DNA of 64,000 bases, from contig JANAVB010012074.1 of NCBI GenBank assembly GCA_029216955.1, positions 1 to 64,000 on the forward strand, given 5' to 3'. The translations under genes were made by a program, and so were the position numbers. This DNA is from Iris pallida. Its lineage: Eukaryota; Streptophyta; Magnoliopsida; Asparagales; Iridaceae. Shown piece after piece: positions 10,041 to 21,287 of this stretch (the stretch's first letter is position 1; every line of letters starts with the position of its first letter). The notes under the pieces are model-generated. The model had not been told where the DNA came from, did not search any database, and saw only the letters and a list, made by a program, of their open reading frames with translations.

Positions 10041-10942
10041 TGTTGAGCCAAAAAATCAAGTTGAATCCATCAAATAGGCAGAGAAATCTAAATTGCGTAC
10101 CTTTCAAATGAACTGTGCTGAAGTCAGACTGGGCTACAAATCAAACGCGCAAAGATGAACTACGCTAACGTCCGAACGCGCTACGCTGACGTGACAATGG
10201 CATCATTACCTGACAAGAAGATCAAATCTTCTGACAGACTGACACCCGAAAAGCGAGGAGTCCGTTCGTTTCTTGTACAGCACAGCGCTCGAGAACAGCT
10301 GTACAGTCCAGCGCAGTCGGCCAGTCCAACATAAGCGTAGTCTGCCAGTCCAACCTTAGCGCAGTTTGACCAAGTCCGAATCCTAGCGCTATCCAATGAC
10401 TAGAAGGGAGCGCAGTCTGAGCTAGCGCTATTCAAGTGGCGCGATCCATCAAACTTGTTGAAGATAACTGACATTTATTACGTGGCTTATATGCCATCAA
10501 TTGCTCGCCACGTGGCAACCGCCTATACACGACCAAGCACATTTCAATCAAACAATACCACACGTCTGAATACAGTTAGCCCACGATCGAGCAACTGCCC
10601 AATGGCCAGCGCGGTTTGCAGTCTGTGCAGTCTGTCTACATCACAATCCATTGTGCACAATCTAGAATAACTACAAAATAGTTATTTTTAGAACTCTATA
10701 AATAGAGTTTCAAGTTCTTCATTATAGGGTGATCATTATTCAAGATCATCAGAGATCAAGAGTTCTTGTCCAAGTGCTGTTGCATTCTTCAGAGGCTATC
10801 GTCTTCAAAGTTTATATCGTCCAAGGGATAAAGCGATCGTCTTCAGATCGGATTCCTATAGTTGTACTTTTCCAGAATTTATTGTACTCTTGTACTATTC
10901 TTTTAAAGTTTGTGAAATAAAAGACTTTTATTTTTGCAAACA
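10041..10942 (+). repeat. 3' LTR of the non-autonomous Tat-like element
   Basis: 902 bp, starting TGTTGAGCC and ending GCAAACA, followed by the target duplication CCTAC. It carries the same TATA box (10,696-10,705) as its partner. Differences from the left LTR are concentrated in the first 400 bp. Confidence 0.93.
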
Positions 10943-10947
10943 CCTAC

Positions 10948-11617
10948 TACCAAGACGGTCTGTGATCCAGCGACTGCAACCTGCTACACCTGTCCGACAA
11001 CATCTCAAAAATATGATGCCAATTGAAGACTTTGTAACAGCCTACACTCAACTAGACGCATCACTCTGATGTCTCAGCTAGGCGCATCGTCTCAGCCTGG
11101 CGGATTGCTCTACCAGCACATCACTCTGCCCCGTCAGAGCGAATTACTTCATCATCAATACACAGGCACATCCGCCAGCCTGGGGCTCTTCCATCATAAT
11201 GAGGCTTGGGCACATCAAACCTAAATCATGCATTCAACTTGACACTCAATATCGTCTCGTAGAAGAATACTGCCAGTAAGGGGTTCGAACATATCAACTC
11301 GGTGCATCTCAGTGTTCTAAAGTAGTTTATCGTCAAAGCTTCTTCGAATAAGGATTGATAACCCTCAATTCGACGTCTCGCCAAGGAGGACCGACCGAGT
11401 TCATCTCCATTTGGGAAGAGAAGTGAAAAGAGAAACAAACTTCTCTTCATACTGCTATTTATAGGCCGGACAGATCAAACCCATGCGCCAAGTGGCGGTC
11501 TCTCCGAATTCAGTACAATAAATTTGCATTAATGCTAATGAATCTGCCTTTTCGAATTTAGGTAAGTTAAGGCAACCATTAACACCTCGAAGAACCTAAC
11601 AGACAGGCCAAAAAGGA
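10948..11617. other. Continuation of the interrupted GCGC-rich repeat
   Basis: No gene is supported. It resumes the composition of 2,139-2,702 (GGCGCATC words). A minus-strand CTATAAATAG occurs at its right part (see 11,455). A purine-rich tract ending CCAAAAAGGA precedes a TG at 11,618 and could be a polypurine tract opening the next LTR, but this is only positional. Confidence 0.35.
11455..11464 (-). promoter_or_regulatory. Minus-strand TATA box before an LTR
   Basis: Reads CTATAAATAG on the minus strand, with a pyrimidine-rich leader downstream. Its place, about 160 bp before the proposed LTR start at 11,618, copies the arrangement of the antisense promoter at 9,870-9,879. The frame that follows is soon closed, so any antisense gene here is lost. 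Confidence 0.4.
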
Positions 11618-11967
11618 TGCGACACATTAGCAGATGGGCCATCGATATCGTACGCTCCCCATGGATGCGTCCAACATGCCATAGTTATGCGCCCACATTG
11701 GCACTAACAAATGCAACTCTCTCCATCAAACATTTAATGCTGAATGACAAAGGCGGCAACCAAGAGCCGTCCAATCAGCTATGCAGAAAATGAAGCACCG
11801 CTGATATCAGTACCATCATTACACCTTGGGTCGGCAACAATTGCTACGTGGCAGACCAATCATTTGTATGCACCTCGTGGCCATATGCCCAGAAGACTGC
11901 ATGTGCCCCAGTGGTCATGCGCCCCCCAGCTTACTTCAGACCCCAAGCAACAGAAAACAAAGCTTTG

Positions 11968-12171
11968 TATGTGCCTCAAAAGCCATGCGCCTGGATTTGC
12001 TCATGGCTCCTAAAGATCATGAGACCAAGTCGCCTCCCCTGCACCTGATTCTAGGTGCACCCTGATGCGAAGCTCTGCATGCGCCTCAAAAGCCATGCGT
12101 CCAGACTCGTCTATGATGCTTAAAACTCATAGACTAAGTCGCCTCCATGCGTCCAATCCTAGGCACACTCC
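11968..12171 (+). repeat. Two tandem copies of a ~100-bp LTR unit
   Basis: Two diverged copies (about 11,968-12,069 and 12,070-12,171) share CCTCAAAAGCCATGCG, then AAGTCGCCTCC, then a CCTAGG/TTCTAGG segment. Duplicated upstream blocks are common in retrotransposon U3 regions. Confidence 0.6.
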
Positions 12172-12460
12172 GACAGATCACTCTCCTCTAAAACTGAGAT
12201 CTTTGAGCCACAGGCATATGCCACGCGTCCCTTGACTCAGTTCTGTTCAAAGAATGGGTGCTAACCACTCAAGATCTCTGCAACAACCAAATCTTCGCAA
12301 CTGCCACATGCCAGCTCTATCGTAGCCCAATGCAGTATTCCAGCAGATTCAACTTCAATCAAGGGCACATCAACCATGTGTCCACGCCAGCATTAGCCAC
12401 GTGGCATTCCCACGTCCAGGCGCATCCGACATATGCACACATATGCAGCCAGCAAGCTAT

Positions 12461-12470
12461 CTATAAATAG
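12461..12470 (+). promoter_or_regulatory. LTR TATA box of the autonomous Tat element
   Basis: CTATAAATAG lies about 340 bp before the LTR end and the primer binding site. It is the same decamer as in the other Tat-like LTR. Confidence 0.7.
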
Positions 12471-12798
12471 AAGGATCATTCCTTTACCATACACACACAG
12501 ACAGGGACAGACATTTATTTTTAGAGAGAAGTACCTCCACAGAGGCCAGAAGAGACACTTAACGTCCGTTTCTCCTCGTAACGCTCCGGCATCCAGAGAA
12601 CCCAGACCTTCAGAGAGTTCAATATCGCCGTCAGATCATCAACAGAGTCGATGAATTATCACTCGCTCCACCGATACAGTTCTCAGATAAAAACAAAAGT
12701 GTACTCCTAGGACTACGTCTAAGTCCTACAGTGTATACTATTCTGTTTGTAATTGAAATACCAAAGTTTTAGTCAACAAAACCTTGTCATATTTTTTA

Positions 12799-13023
12799 TG
12801 GCAAACAAGCTGGTGACTCTGCTGGGGAGTTCTTTCTCCTCCAACGAGAAAGTTGTGTCACAATCTGACAACTCAAACTCAGCTCCTCCCACAAAACACT
12901 TGTGGTACGCCTCAATCAATAGGCGTATAAGGAGTTCATCTCTGAAGGCAGCGGCTGCCAAAGCCGAAGAAGACTCACCAAGTCTGGGTATGCAAGACCG
13001 ATGTGCCTGGCACTATCAATGAA
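12799..13023 (+). pseudogene. Leader ORF reading through the primer binding site
   Basis: The ATG at 12,799 lies in the last nine bases of the LTR. The frame passes through the PBS (KLVTLLGSSFSS) and stops at 13,023. It resembles the start of the leader at 3,613 (TLL...FSS.E....Q). From 13,024 to 13,624 several short frames exist on both strands, but none is recognisable and the leader seems decayed. Confidence 0.45.
12811..12829 (+). promoter_or_regulatory. Primer binding site
   Basis: TGGTGACTCTGCTGGGGAG lies three bases after the LTR end, the same spacing as at 3,614. It fits the Tat/Ogre type PBS (probably tRNA-Arg, from family knowledge, unchecked). Confidence 0.75.
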
Positions 13024-13624
13024 AGGGATACGCTACCGCAGATGACCCTTCCTGCTGACGCCCTCAGCAACAAGGATGCACCCACTGGTGCCGCGCATCT
13101 GTCTGGGAAGTACAGTGTTGACTGTATTTCCTAACCGTCTTCTTCTCAGTCGAAGAAGCTGCGCCAACGGAGCAGAGGTGCTACCAATCTATAGCGAATG
13201 AGCTTTGGTGCGCAGGAGAGAACGTCTATCTTCAACAGACTCACTCGCTGTCATGGCACCTATCTGACGTAGCCTCGGAAAGAAAGTGCCAACTGAAGAT
13301 GAAGCAGAGCCCAAGATCGCTTCCTGTCATGTTGTCTCCTCATCCATGAGAAAGACAACCACCAACTCCTCAGCCTCTGCATGCAAGACTCGGCTGAGGA
13401 AGAGCAAAACAATGGTCCCGTCCCCAGGGGTGTATGAACACACCCGAGCGAGGAGCAAGGCCTTGACGGTAGCAACATCCGGGAGGTAGACAAGCCTCTG
13501 ACAAACCTCCCCTCGAAGATGAGGATGGATTCCCACGAACTGACCATGACGTAGCTGGAGGTGGCCAACACAAGGCCTCAGAAGAAGATCCCCTCTACAG
13601 AAAAGTGAGGACGAGAGTGAAGCC

Positions 13625-15238
13625 TTGACCGATCCATCTACTTCCACCCATGTCATGACAGCCTATATGGCAGGGGGTGGTGATGAAAGAGAATCAGACA
13701 CTCCAGCGCTGGACATCATGCAGCACATAGACACCCTTGAAGAGAGTCTCGAGACTCTTTCTGCCTCCATGCAGATCCTAACCCAGGTGGTGTTCGACAT
13801 TCGAACCACTCTGGAAAGAGCACCTGTCACCACTAGCCCCGATCCAAGGGCTAACAGAGATTCAACCATACCCCCTCAACGGGTATCTTCAGGGGCAGTG
13901 CATCACACTGTACCACGAGCGTCAGCTCCTTCCAATATCCAACTTCAGGCCGTATCGCCTTCACCTGCTCCCAGTTCAACAGAAGAATTGGCCGAGATGA
14001 TCAGGGACCTGCGTGAACGCTTCGAGGCCCGAAACAGGCAAAAAGAATGCCAGAAGTTGGGGCTTCCTCAACCCTAGCCTCTTGAGTGGAACAAGGTGGT
14101 TTATCCTCCCATGTATAAACCGCATACACTGACGCCCTACGACGGAAAGGACTCTCCTCATCGGTACTTGACCTATTTTTAGTCTCAGACGGGACATCTC
14201 CCAAAAGAAGACGCCTTACTCACGAGCCTGTTTGTCGGGGCTATGAAGGGAGTTACCTACGACCGGTACTGCAGTCTACCTGACAACTCTATATCTTCCT
14301 TCGACGACTTGATGCGCCTCTTCCTTGATCGATTCTATGACGGACGAACAGGCATGAACATGTCATCTCTAGTAGAAGTACGACAGACTGAGAAGGAGAC
14401 TGTTCGAGAATTCATCGAGCTTTTCCGACAAGCATGCCTAAGGTTGCCTCCAGGCATGCCGGATCATGCACTCATTGACTCCTGCAGCATGAACATGATC
14501 CCCGCGATCAAGATCTGGATCAACTCCACTCCTCCGCCAGATTGGAGTTCATTGATTATCGAAGCCGAAGCTGCTGAGAAAAAGGTACGTAATGCTCGCC
14601 TTCTGGGGATTAACTTTCCCACCTTTGATGACAAAGGAAAACGACCTGCGACCAATAGTAGCAGCCGTGAAGAGAAAGGGAAGCAGGCGTTGACTATCAA
14701 AGCGTCCAACACAACGCAAGGTCCTGTTCAGAGGCCTCCTCCTACACCCAGGTCGAAGATGGTCTACTCCTTCAACGATGAAGATACCTTACAACTCTTT
14801 GAGATGTTGAAGCAGGGCGACAAAATCAAGTTTCCTGATCCCAAGCGTCCTAACGAAGTAGGCAGAGTCGGTGACCCGAGGTATTGTCATTACCATCGGT
14901 TCATCGGACATCCAACCAAAGACTGCTACGTCCTCAAAGACTACATACAACGCATGATCAATGCGAACGTCATCTCAGTCGATTAAGAGGAAAATATAGT
15001 CTCGGCCAAAATGGTGTCGCTGCAGTTCGGTATCTTACCGCCTACCACAGCTCAAGATGGTGTCGTCCATATCCCAAAGGCGACAATGGAAGTAGTCAAC
15101 CTTCCACCAACCCGTGACAACATTGGTAGGCTCACACCACTCACAACATCCAAGGGGAAGATCATATGGGTTCACCTGGATCTCGTTCCAGAACTAACTC
15201 AACCGGGGCTACCCTCTACCTCCAAAAGCAAAGGCTAG
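13625..15238 (+). pseudogene. gag: Gag of the Tat element
   Basis: A single frame is interrupted by four stops (14,075-14,077, near 14,180, about 14,984 and 15,236-15,238). The Retrotrans_gag core runs from PPMYKPHTLTPYDGKDSP through LFLDRFYDGRTGMNM to REFIELFRQACLRLPPGMP. A knuckle of the form C-x2-H-x4-H-x4-C (CHYHRFIGHPTKDC) lies at about 14,885-14,926. The N-terminal part (13,625 onward) contains a Leu-rich, possibly coiled segment, and Pro/Ser-rich spacers. Layout and residues follow the Gag at 5,544-7,124, so the two belong to one lineage. Confidence 0.82.
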
Positions 15239-15659
15239 AAGACCAAGTCTTGCCGAATCGTAACTTCCTCCATTGAGGAAGCATAACTCGTACAAACGTG
15301 TTCACAGCAGAACGCCCAGCCAGAGAAGGCTCCATCCGAAGCGATGCCTCCTATCATCACCACAGCTGTCCAAGAAGATGGTTCATCCCAACCTCCTACA
15401 GCTGGCAAATAAAAGCAGAAGGAGGCCCGCTTCGATAGGCCTCTTCGTAAAGACAACACTCCGGGGTCAGCCAAACCCTATAACTTCAACATACCATCAT
15501 AACTGGCCAGTACTCCAGCACGGCTTTCCCTATTCGAGCTCCTTCGCCTATCTAAAGATGCTCGGGAGGCTCTCTACGAAGCCCTGAAAGACGTCGAGTC
15601 TTTCATCAGTCAGGTCAAGCAGCCTGACGACGATCCTACAGCATATCCGTACTGTCATA

Positions 15660-16269
15660 ATGTGGAGGGATCATCCCCAACATCACATTCACTTTACATG
15701 ACATGTTGCTCAAGAACAACAGGCACAACAGACCCCTGCATTACACAGGGTATGTCGATGCCATCAAGGTGGATCGAATACAGATCGACCCTGGATCCTC
15801 TCTCAGCATCATCCTTCGAACTCTACTTTAGACGCTGGGGATCCTGATGCATCGCCTGACGGTGTCTTACACTACCATCAGTGGCTTCAACGCTAGTAAA
15901 AGCGAGCCGCTAGGAAAAATCCGCTTGAAATATCACATCGGCGATCTCCAGACCAAAGTGGCTTGCTACGTTGTAGATTCAGATGTCAACTACAACATCA
16001 TGTTGGGACGGTCGTGGATACATGAATACATGGTGGTGCCATCCACCCTCCACCAATGTATGAAATACGTATCCACCAGTGGCATCATCCGAACAGAGTT
16101 TGCCAATACCGACCCCTTTAGAGGGATTGAAGCCTTCTTCATCGACGTCGACCTGTACAAATCAATTCATCTCGAAGATGAAGCCAATGATGCTGATGAC
16201 GAGGCAGAAGCTAAGATGGAAGCTGACTCAGAGGCAGATATGATAATCAATGCTTGCTTAAAAGTGTGA
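15660..16269 (+). pseudogene. Aspartic protease of the Tat element
   Basis: The catalytic motif IDPGSSLSII is intact (Asp codon 15,787-15,789), unlike in the neighbouring element. An in-frame TAG near 15,830 follows it, and the frame is shifted upstream of about 15,760. The core continues as ISGFNASKSEPLGKIRLKYH and IMLGRSWIHEYMVVPSTLHQ, then an acidic tail (DEANDADDEAEAK) to 16,269. The protease would cut the Gag-Pol polyprotein. Confidence 0.78.
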
Positions 16270-17466
16270 CTCAAATGGAGGCCGCCTCAAATATCGGCCC
16301 ATATGGTAGTCAAACTCCACGGAAAGGTGCCAGCTTCTCCGGGCACTACACCCAATAAAGCTCCACTGAAAATATGCCTCAAAGGCAAGCCCCCTCAAGT
16401 AGTGGCTCCCCTCGTGGCCAAGCTTCGAAGAAAGGCTCCAGTTTTCGGCATACCAACCGAGGCTCCCCTCAAGGTACGGCTCAAAGGCAAGCCTCCTCAG
16501 TTATCTGCGCCCATCAGGCCACAAGAGAAGACCTCGGCGTCCTTCTCAGCACAGTCACAGGAGCCAGCACAGACCAAACTCCTAAAAAGCTCTCCTGAAC
16601 CTGCCAAGGCTGCGTTAGTTCTCCCTGATGAAGAGCTTGGAGAGTACATATCGGCTAATGTCGATGCTCCATTCCTTGATGATGTAATCCCTCGGGACAA
16701 GATCTCATATTTTATCAATAATAGAGTATCTTTCAACTAGTCTTATCTTCCATATTGGAACACCATGTACACTCTAGATAATGCTCTACAGTCATTGCAA
16801 ACACAAATAACGACTGTGAGTCATACAAATCTAGTCGTCCTGTACCAAGGAGTCTGTTAGATAGTCCCACCTCGGAATAAGGACGAGAAGTTCATTATCT
16901 TTGGCAAGGTCGAGCGTCACCAAGACCTCCCACCGATAGAGCCAGAACCAAACACCGACAGAATGAAAATATACCGGTACAACGATCGAGCCAAGTATCT
17001 CATCCAAAAGATGGGTTACAACTTGAAGAGAGGCCAAGGTCTGAACTACGGTAAAGTTCGACGCCTTCCCTAACGGCTTCCGGTGCCAAAAGGGAAGCCG
17101 CAAGACTACTATCACCGTACCCGATGTAGGGTAGGCTACGTTACGCATCCAACAACTCCAAAAGAATCAGAAGTAGAGGATGTCAAACATTCTTACTCAT
17201 CTGAAACTTTAACTTTGGACTCCGACACCAGCGTCGGCTCAGTCTTCAGGAGGGTGCTGTCAGCCAACATGACATCCGTACATCCTACAGAAGATAAAGA
17301 TGATGATCAAACAGGAGAGTTCTTCGGAGAAGAACCCTGGGCTCAATGCCTAGGCGCACAATAGGAGTTTCGCTTTGAATTGTGAGAACCGCCTACCGAA
17401 GACGAAGTCGAGCAGATCGACCTTGGAGATGGATCTTCATCCAAACCTGTCTTCATCAGCAAGAGT
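16270..17466 (+). pseudogene. Protease-RT linker with duplicated peptide and G-patch
   Basis: The 5' part (16,303-16,740) encodes a basic, Pro-rich segment with two copies of the pattern APLK[IV].LKGKPPQ. At 16,993-17,070 a G-patch-like motif follows, KMGYNLKRGQGLNYGKVR, and then, after one in-frame TAA, VPKGKPQDYYHRTR. G-patches behind the protease occur in some plant Ty3/gypsy elements and in betaretroviruses, where they bind nucleic acid. Stops and shifts separate the pieces. Confidence 0.6.
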
Positions 17467-18640
17467 TTGGTAGGAGAGGACCAGGAATCCTTGATCCACC
17501 TGGTCAAAGAATATATTGACATCTTCGTATGGAGCTACGAAGACATGTCGAAACTCGACCCACAGGTCATAATGTACAAGCTTAACATCCTACCTTACGC
17601 TAAGCTCGTTAAGAAGCAACAACGGCGCTTCCGTCCTAACATCATGGACGCCATCAACATGGAGATCGACAAGCTCTTGGAAAGCGAGTTCATTTGTGAA
17701 GAGAAACATCCCGACTGGGTAGCCAACATCATCCCCATCAGCAAAAAAAATGGAAGGATCCGAGTCTATATCAATTTTCGGGATCTCAACTCTGCATGCC
17801 CGAAGGATGAGTTCCCACTCCGGTCACGGACGTAATGATCGACAACACATGTGGCTTCGAGCGTATGTCCTTTATGGACGGCTACTCAGGCTACAATCAT
17901 ATCAAGATGTCCCCAGACGACGAAAAACACACGTCGTTCAGAACACCAAAGGGTTTTACTGCTACATAGTAATGCCCATTGGCTTGAAGAATGCTGGTGC
18001 CACATACCAAAGAGCTATGAGCATCATCTTCAGTCAATACCTTCGCAAGACAGTCGAATACTATGTTGACGATATCGCCGTCAAGAGCCGTCTTGAGGGT
18101 GATAATCTACGAGACCTGAAGACAGTCTTCAACGTTATGATGGCGTATCAGCTTAAAATAAACTCCGCTAAATCCTTCCTTGGGGTCTCTAGTGGAAAGT
18201 TCTTGGGCTTCATCATCACTGCGAAAGGCATTCATGTCAACCCCGAGAAGACTAAAGCCATCCTTGACATGGACCCTCCGAAGAACCTCAGAGAACTTCA
18301 AGGCCTACAAGGGGACTCGTCTACATTCAGAGGTTTATCGTGAACCTTTCCGAAAAATGTCAACCCTTCACCAAGCTTATGAAGAAGGGAGTGTCTTACA
18401 TCTGGACAGAAGAATGTCAGAAAGCTTTCAATGATATCAAAGCTTATCTGACAAGTCCCCCAGTCCTGGTGGCACCCATCGCAAACAAACTATTCTTGCT
18501 TTATGTCCGAGCAATGGACCATTCCCTTGGCGCTTTGTTGGCCAGAACAACGATGCAGGCTATGAGCAGGCCATTTACTAGCTCAACAGGACAATGGTTG
18601 GGGCCGAACACCGCTACAACCCTGTGGAAAAAGAATATCT
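17467..18640 (+). pseudogene. Reverse transcriptase of the Tat element
   Basis: The first part (17,467-17,835) has the connection DIFVWSYEDM, the fingers motif WVANIIPISKKNGRIRVYIN, and FRDLNSACPKDEFPL. A probable 1-bp deletion near 17,820 shifts the frame. The palm continues at 17,840-18,343 with DGYSGYNHI, GLKNAGATYQRAM and the catalytic YVDD at 18,062-18,073, then the thumb. A second shift near 18,320 leads to NLSEKCQPFTKLMKK and the start of the connection. All catalytic Asp residues are visible; the breaks make it inactive. Confidence 0.85.
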
Positions 18641-19289
18641 AGCCTTGATGTTTGCCATCCAGAAGACTCGCCACTATGTCTCGAGACAAACGAACCAAGT
18701 CATCTTCCGAGTCAACCCACTCAGAATTTTTATGACAAAACCAGGAGCATTAAACTCTCGGTTGGCTACGCGGGCGATATTATTAACACCATATGACATG
18801 GTATTCATACCAAAAAAGGCTGTCAAGGGCCAAGCTTTGGCCGACTTCCTAGGTGCGTACCCAATCCCGGAATCATCCAGACTCTATGAAGGTATCCTAG
18901 ATAAGGTGCAAGAAGCAAACGTTACCGAAAAAAGCCCGGTCTGGCGAATATTCTTCGACGATGCTTCCAGAACAGGCCCCAAAGGACAGATTATCACAGG
19001 AATGGGAGTGGTCTTAATCTTTCTCGACAAGTCGGTCATCCAGTGCGCTTATTGTCTTTTAGAACCGTGCTCCAACAATGTTGCAGAGTACAACGCTCTC
19101 ATCACGGGGCTTCAGTTAGCAAGACAGCTGGGGGTGGACTACCTCGAATCTTATAGCGACTCAAAGCTCGTCATCAATCAAATCCGGGGACAGTATGAGG
19201 TCCGCCATGAAGACCTCATTCTCTATCACAAAGCAATGTTGGACATCATTTTAACCTTCGTAGAATTCTTTATAGAGCATGTACCTTAG
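18594..19289 (+). pseudogene. RNase H and archaeal-type RNase H (Tat hallmark)
   Basis: The 5' part is the end of the classical RNase H/connection (NPVEKEYLALMFAIQKTRHY, then PYDMVFIPKKAVKGQALADF). A second RNase H of archaeal type follows: WRIFFDDAS (catalytic Asp about 18,957, neighbouring Gly changed to Asp), GMGVVLI, NNVAEYNALITGLQLARQLG, and SYSDSKLVINQIRGQYEV. The Asp-Glu-Asp set can be read. This frame is open for 231 codons and ends at 19,289. Two RNase H regions in tandem are characteristic of the Tat/Ogre clade. Confidence 0.85.
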
Positions 19290-20720
19290 CTGTAAAACTT
19301 GGAAGCTGATGCTCTGGTCGGTCACGCAGCCTCATTGGCTACACCCTTCGGGACTCAACATTTTGTTACGGTGACGGGTCGGGACTTGGCTTGCCCCAAA
19401 AATAATCTATGCATGCAGACAACTCATGCAATGGCTACGGACCTTGGCATCAATATCAGAGACTGGAGATTCCTATTTATCAAATTTTCCGTCTACGAAA
19501 TCCTCTCGGAAGACCCGTAGGAGGCAATCTCAGTCAAAAGACGTTTCCTCCGTTTCTATTATGATACAGCCTCCAAAATGCTGTACCGGCGCTCCTACGA
19601 TGGACTTCTCCTCCGATATCTATCTAACGAAGAAGCCGTCGAAGCTCTTCAAAAAGCTCATGACGGAACATACGGAGCTCATCAACCAGGTCCTAAGCTA
19701 CAGGGCCGATTTTGACATATAGTCTATTACTGGCCCACCATGATGGTCGATGCTGTCGAGTATGCAAATAAGTGTCGTACCTGTCAGTTGCACGCCGACT
19801 TCATCCATAAACTGTCAGAGCCTCTACACCCAACGGTTGCCTCTTAGCCATTTGAAGCCTGGGGCATAAATATAGTGGGGCCTATCACCCCTCCTTCATC
19901 AAGGGAACACCGCTTTATCCTGGCAATTATCAACTATTTCTCTAAATGGGCGGAAGTAGTACCTCTCACAGAGGTAAAAAGCTCAAGAGTGATCAGCTTA
20001 ATCAAGCATCACATCATCTACCATTTTGGGTTACCTCGGAGGATTATCTAAGACAATGGCCCATAATTCATCAGCCATGCGTTCAACAGATTCTGCGACA
20101 AGAACCCTATTCAGAATGTGGCGGCAACCGCTTACAATCCGGCAGCAAACGGATTGCCTGAAGCTTTTAATAAGACCATCGTCAAGCTACTCAAAAAGGT
20201 CATGTCATCCAATAAGTGTGACTGGGACAAAAAACTCGGCGAATGCCTTTGGGCCTATCGTACAACGGTACGGACCCCAACAGGCAACACAATGTTCTCC
20301 ATAGTTTACGACAGCGAAGCAGTGCTACTGCTGGAGATCCAAATCCCCTCACTCCGAGTGGCGATCACAAACCAGTTGGCAGAAGAGGACAATCAACGTT
20401 GCCGTCTGCAAGAGTTGGAAGCGCTGGACGAAAAATGCCTCTTAGCTCAACAGCGCATCGAACTTTATCAAGCCCGCATATCACAGACTTTTAACAAAAG
20501 AATCCGACAGAGGACTTTCCAAGTGGGTGACCTGGTTCTGGCAATCAGGAGACCGATGGTGATGACTCACAAAACATCAGGAAAGTTCGAACCCAAATGG
20601 GAAGGCCCCTTCATCATAGAGACGGTATACTCAAATGGTGCTTATCGTCTCGCTAGAGCTAATGGGGACTTGTTTATGATGTCCATCAACGACAAGTTCC
20701 TAAAAAAGTACTATTTTTGA
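19290..20720 (+). pseudogene. Integrase of the Tat element
   Basis: The zinc region shows His residues in AHDGTYGAH and the pair KCRTC. In the core, the first catalytic Asp position reads WGINIVGP, with Asn (codon 19,869-19,871) where the family has Asp. The second Asp is in DNGP (stops lie on both sides of it), and the Glu is in NGLPEAF at about 20,150. From 20,118 an open frame of 200 codons covers the C-terminal domain, ending FLKKYYF at 20,720. At least five stops precede it. Confidence 0.8.
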
Positions 20721-20996
20721 CCTCCGTCGTGAACATACTACCTCTCCCCAGAGAGAGGACTGGTGAACTTGACCAAACCAAGTTCACACCACTTCTTTTG
20801 ACAATTCATATGCTTCTGGAACCTAGCTGTTTGGTTGCATTCTATCCCAAGTAGAGGGACAACCATGTCCACATCACCTCTTGTCATGATCTGCATCCTA
20901 GGTAGGGGGACAAGTACGTAATAGTGCCCAGCCTACACCGTAAAAATGACGTAGAACGCTATAGGTCTGCTAGCTAACAAACAGTATATAATAACC
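20721..20996. other. Post-integrase sequence, no gene
   Basis: No open frame or repeat of note. GTAGGGGGACAAG at about 20,900 is polypurine-like, but no LTR resembling 11,618-12,807 follows. An unrelated LTR-like sequence begins at about 20,997. Confidence 0.4.
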
Positions 20997-21287
20997 TGTC
21001 ATCTCCGCCCGGAGGATATAATATGAAATACTGAAAACTCAATCACAATCTAGAAGGAAGAATCATGGTACAAAAACTAGATAGATATAAACCACAAGTG
21101 CAATATCCAGCTCAACAACGAGAAAGAGAGTCACAAAATAATATGGTTATACAATCCCAAAATATAATATCATAAGTTGCAAGCTGGAAACAAAGTCCAG
21201 TCCAAAACAACTCTAACTAAGCAATAGGTAAAGTCTCGTCAGACGGAGCTAAGCCCTGCTGAACCAAGGTCTCCAAGTCTATGCCTA

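Larger units (their letters stand above)
2703..10947 (+). mobile_element. Non-autonomous Tat-like Ty3/gypsy LTR retrotransposon with antisense gene
   Basis: Direct LTRs at 2,708-3,610 and 10,041-10,942 begin TGT and end GCAAACA. They are flanked by a perfect 5-bp target duplication, CCTAC (2,703-2,707 and 10,943-10,947). A primer binding site follows the left LTR and a polypurine tract (AAGGGGGT) precedes the right one. Inside are a leader reading frame, gag and aspartic protease on the plus strand, then a spliced gene on the minus strand. There is no RT, RNase H or integrase, so the element would need proteins in trans. The gag resembles that of the neighbouring Tat element. The LTRs differ by scattered substitutions (a few percent by eye), so the insertion is not recent. 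Confidence 0.9.
11618..12807 (+). repeat. LTR before the autonomous Tat element (left border uncertain)
   Basis: The right border is firm: the sequence ends GCAAACA, like the LTRs at 3,610 and 10,942, three bases before a primer binding site. The left border at 11,618 is a guess from a purine tract followed by TG. Inside are a tandem repeat of about 100 bp (11,968-12,171) and a TATA box (12,461-12,470). No second copy was found downstream of the integrase, so the 3' LTR of this element is missing. Confidence 0.5.
12808..20996 (+). mobile_element. Degenerate autonomous Tat-lineage Ty3/gypsy element, internal region
   Basis: In order: primer binding site, leader frame, gag, aspartic protease, repeat-rich linker with G-patch, reverse transcriptase, RNase H, archaeal-type RNase H, integrase. 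The second RNase H is the hallmark of the Tat/Ogre clade. Many stops and shifts interrupt the coding region. After the integrase stop, about 275 bp (20,721-20,996) without a gene lead to an unrelated LTR-like sequence; no matching 3' LTR is present. Confidence 0.85.

Noticed and set aside
13260..13656. Overlapping minus-strand frames in the Tat leader
   Set aside because: They overlap each other in different frames, show no TATA/exon arrangement and no PMD pattern.
15235..15587. Frames on both strands after gag in the Tat element
   Set aside because: Shifted or opposite-strand readings of the decayed gag-protease junction.
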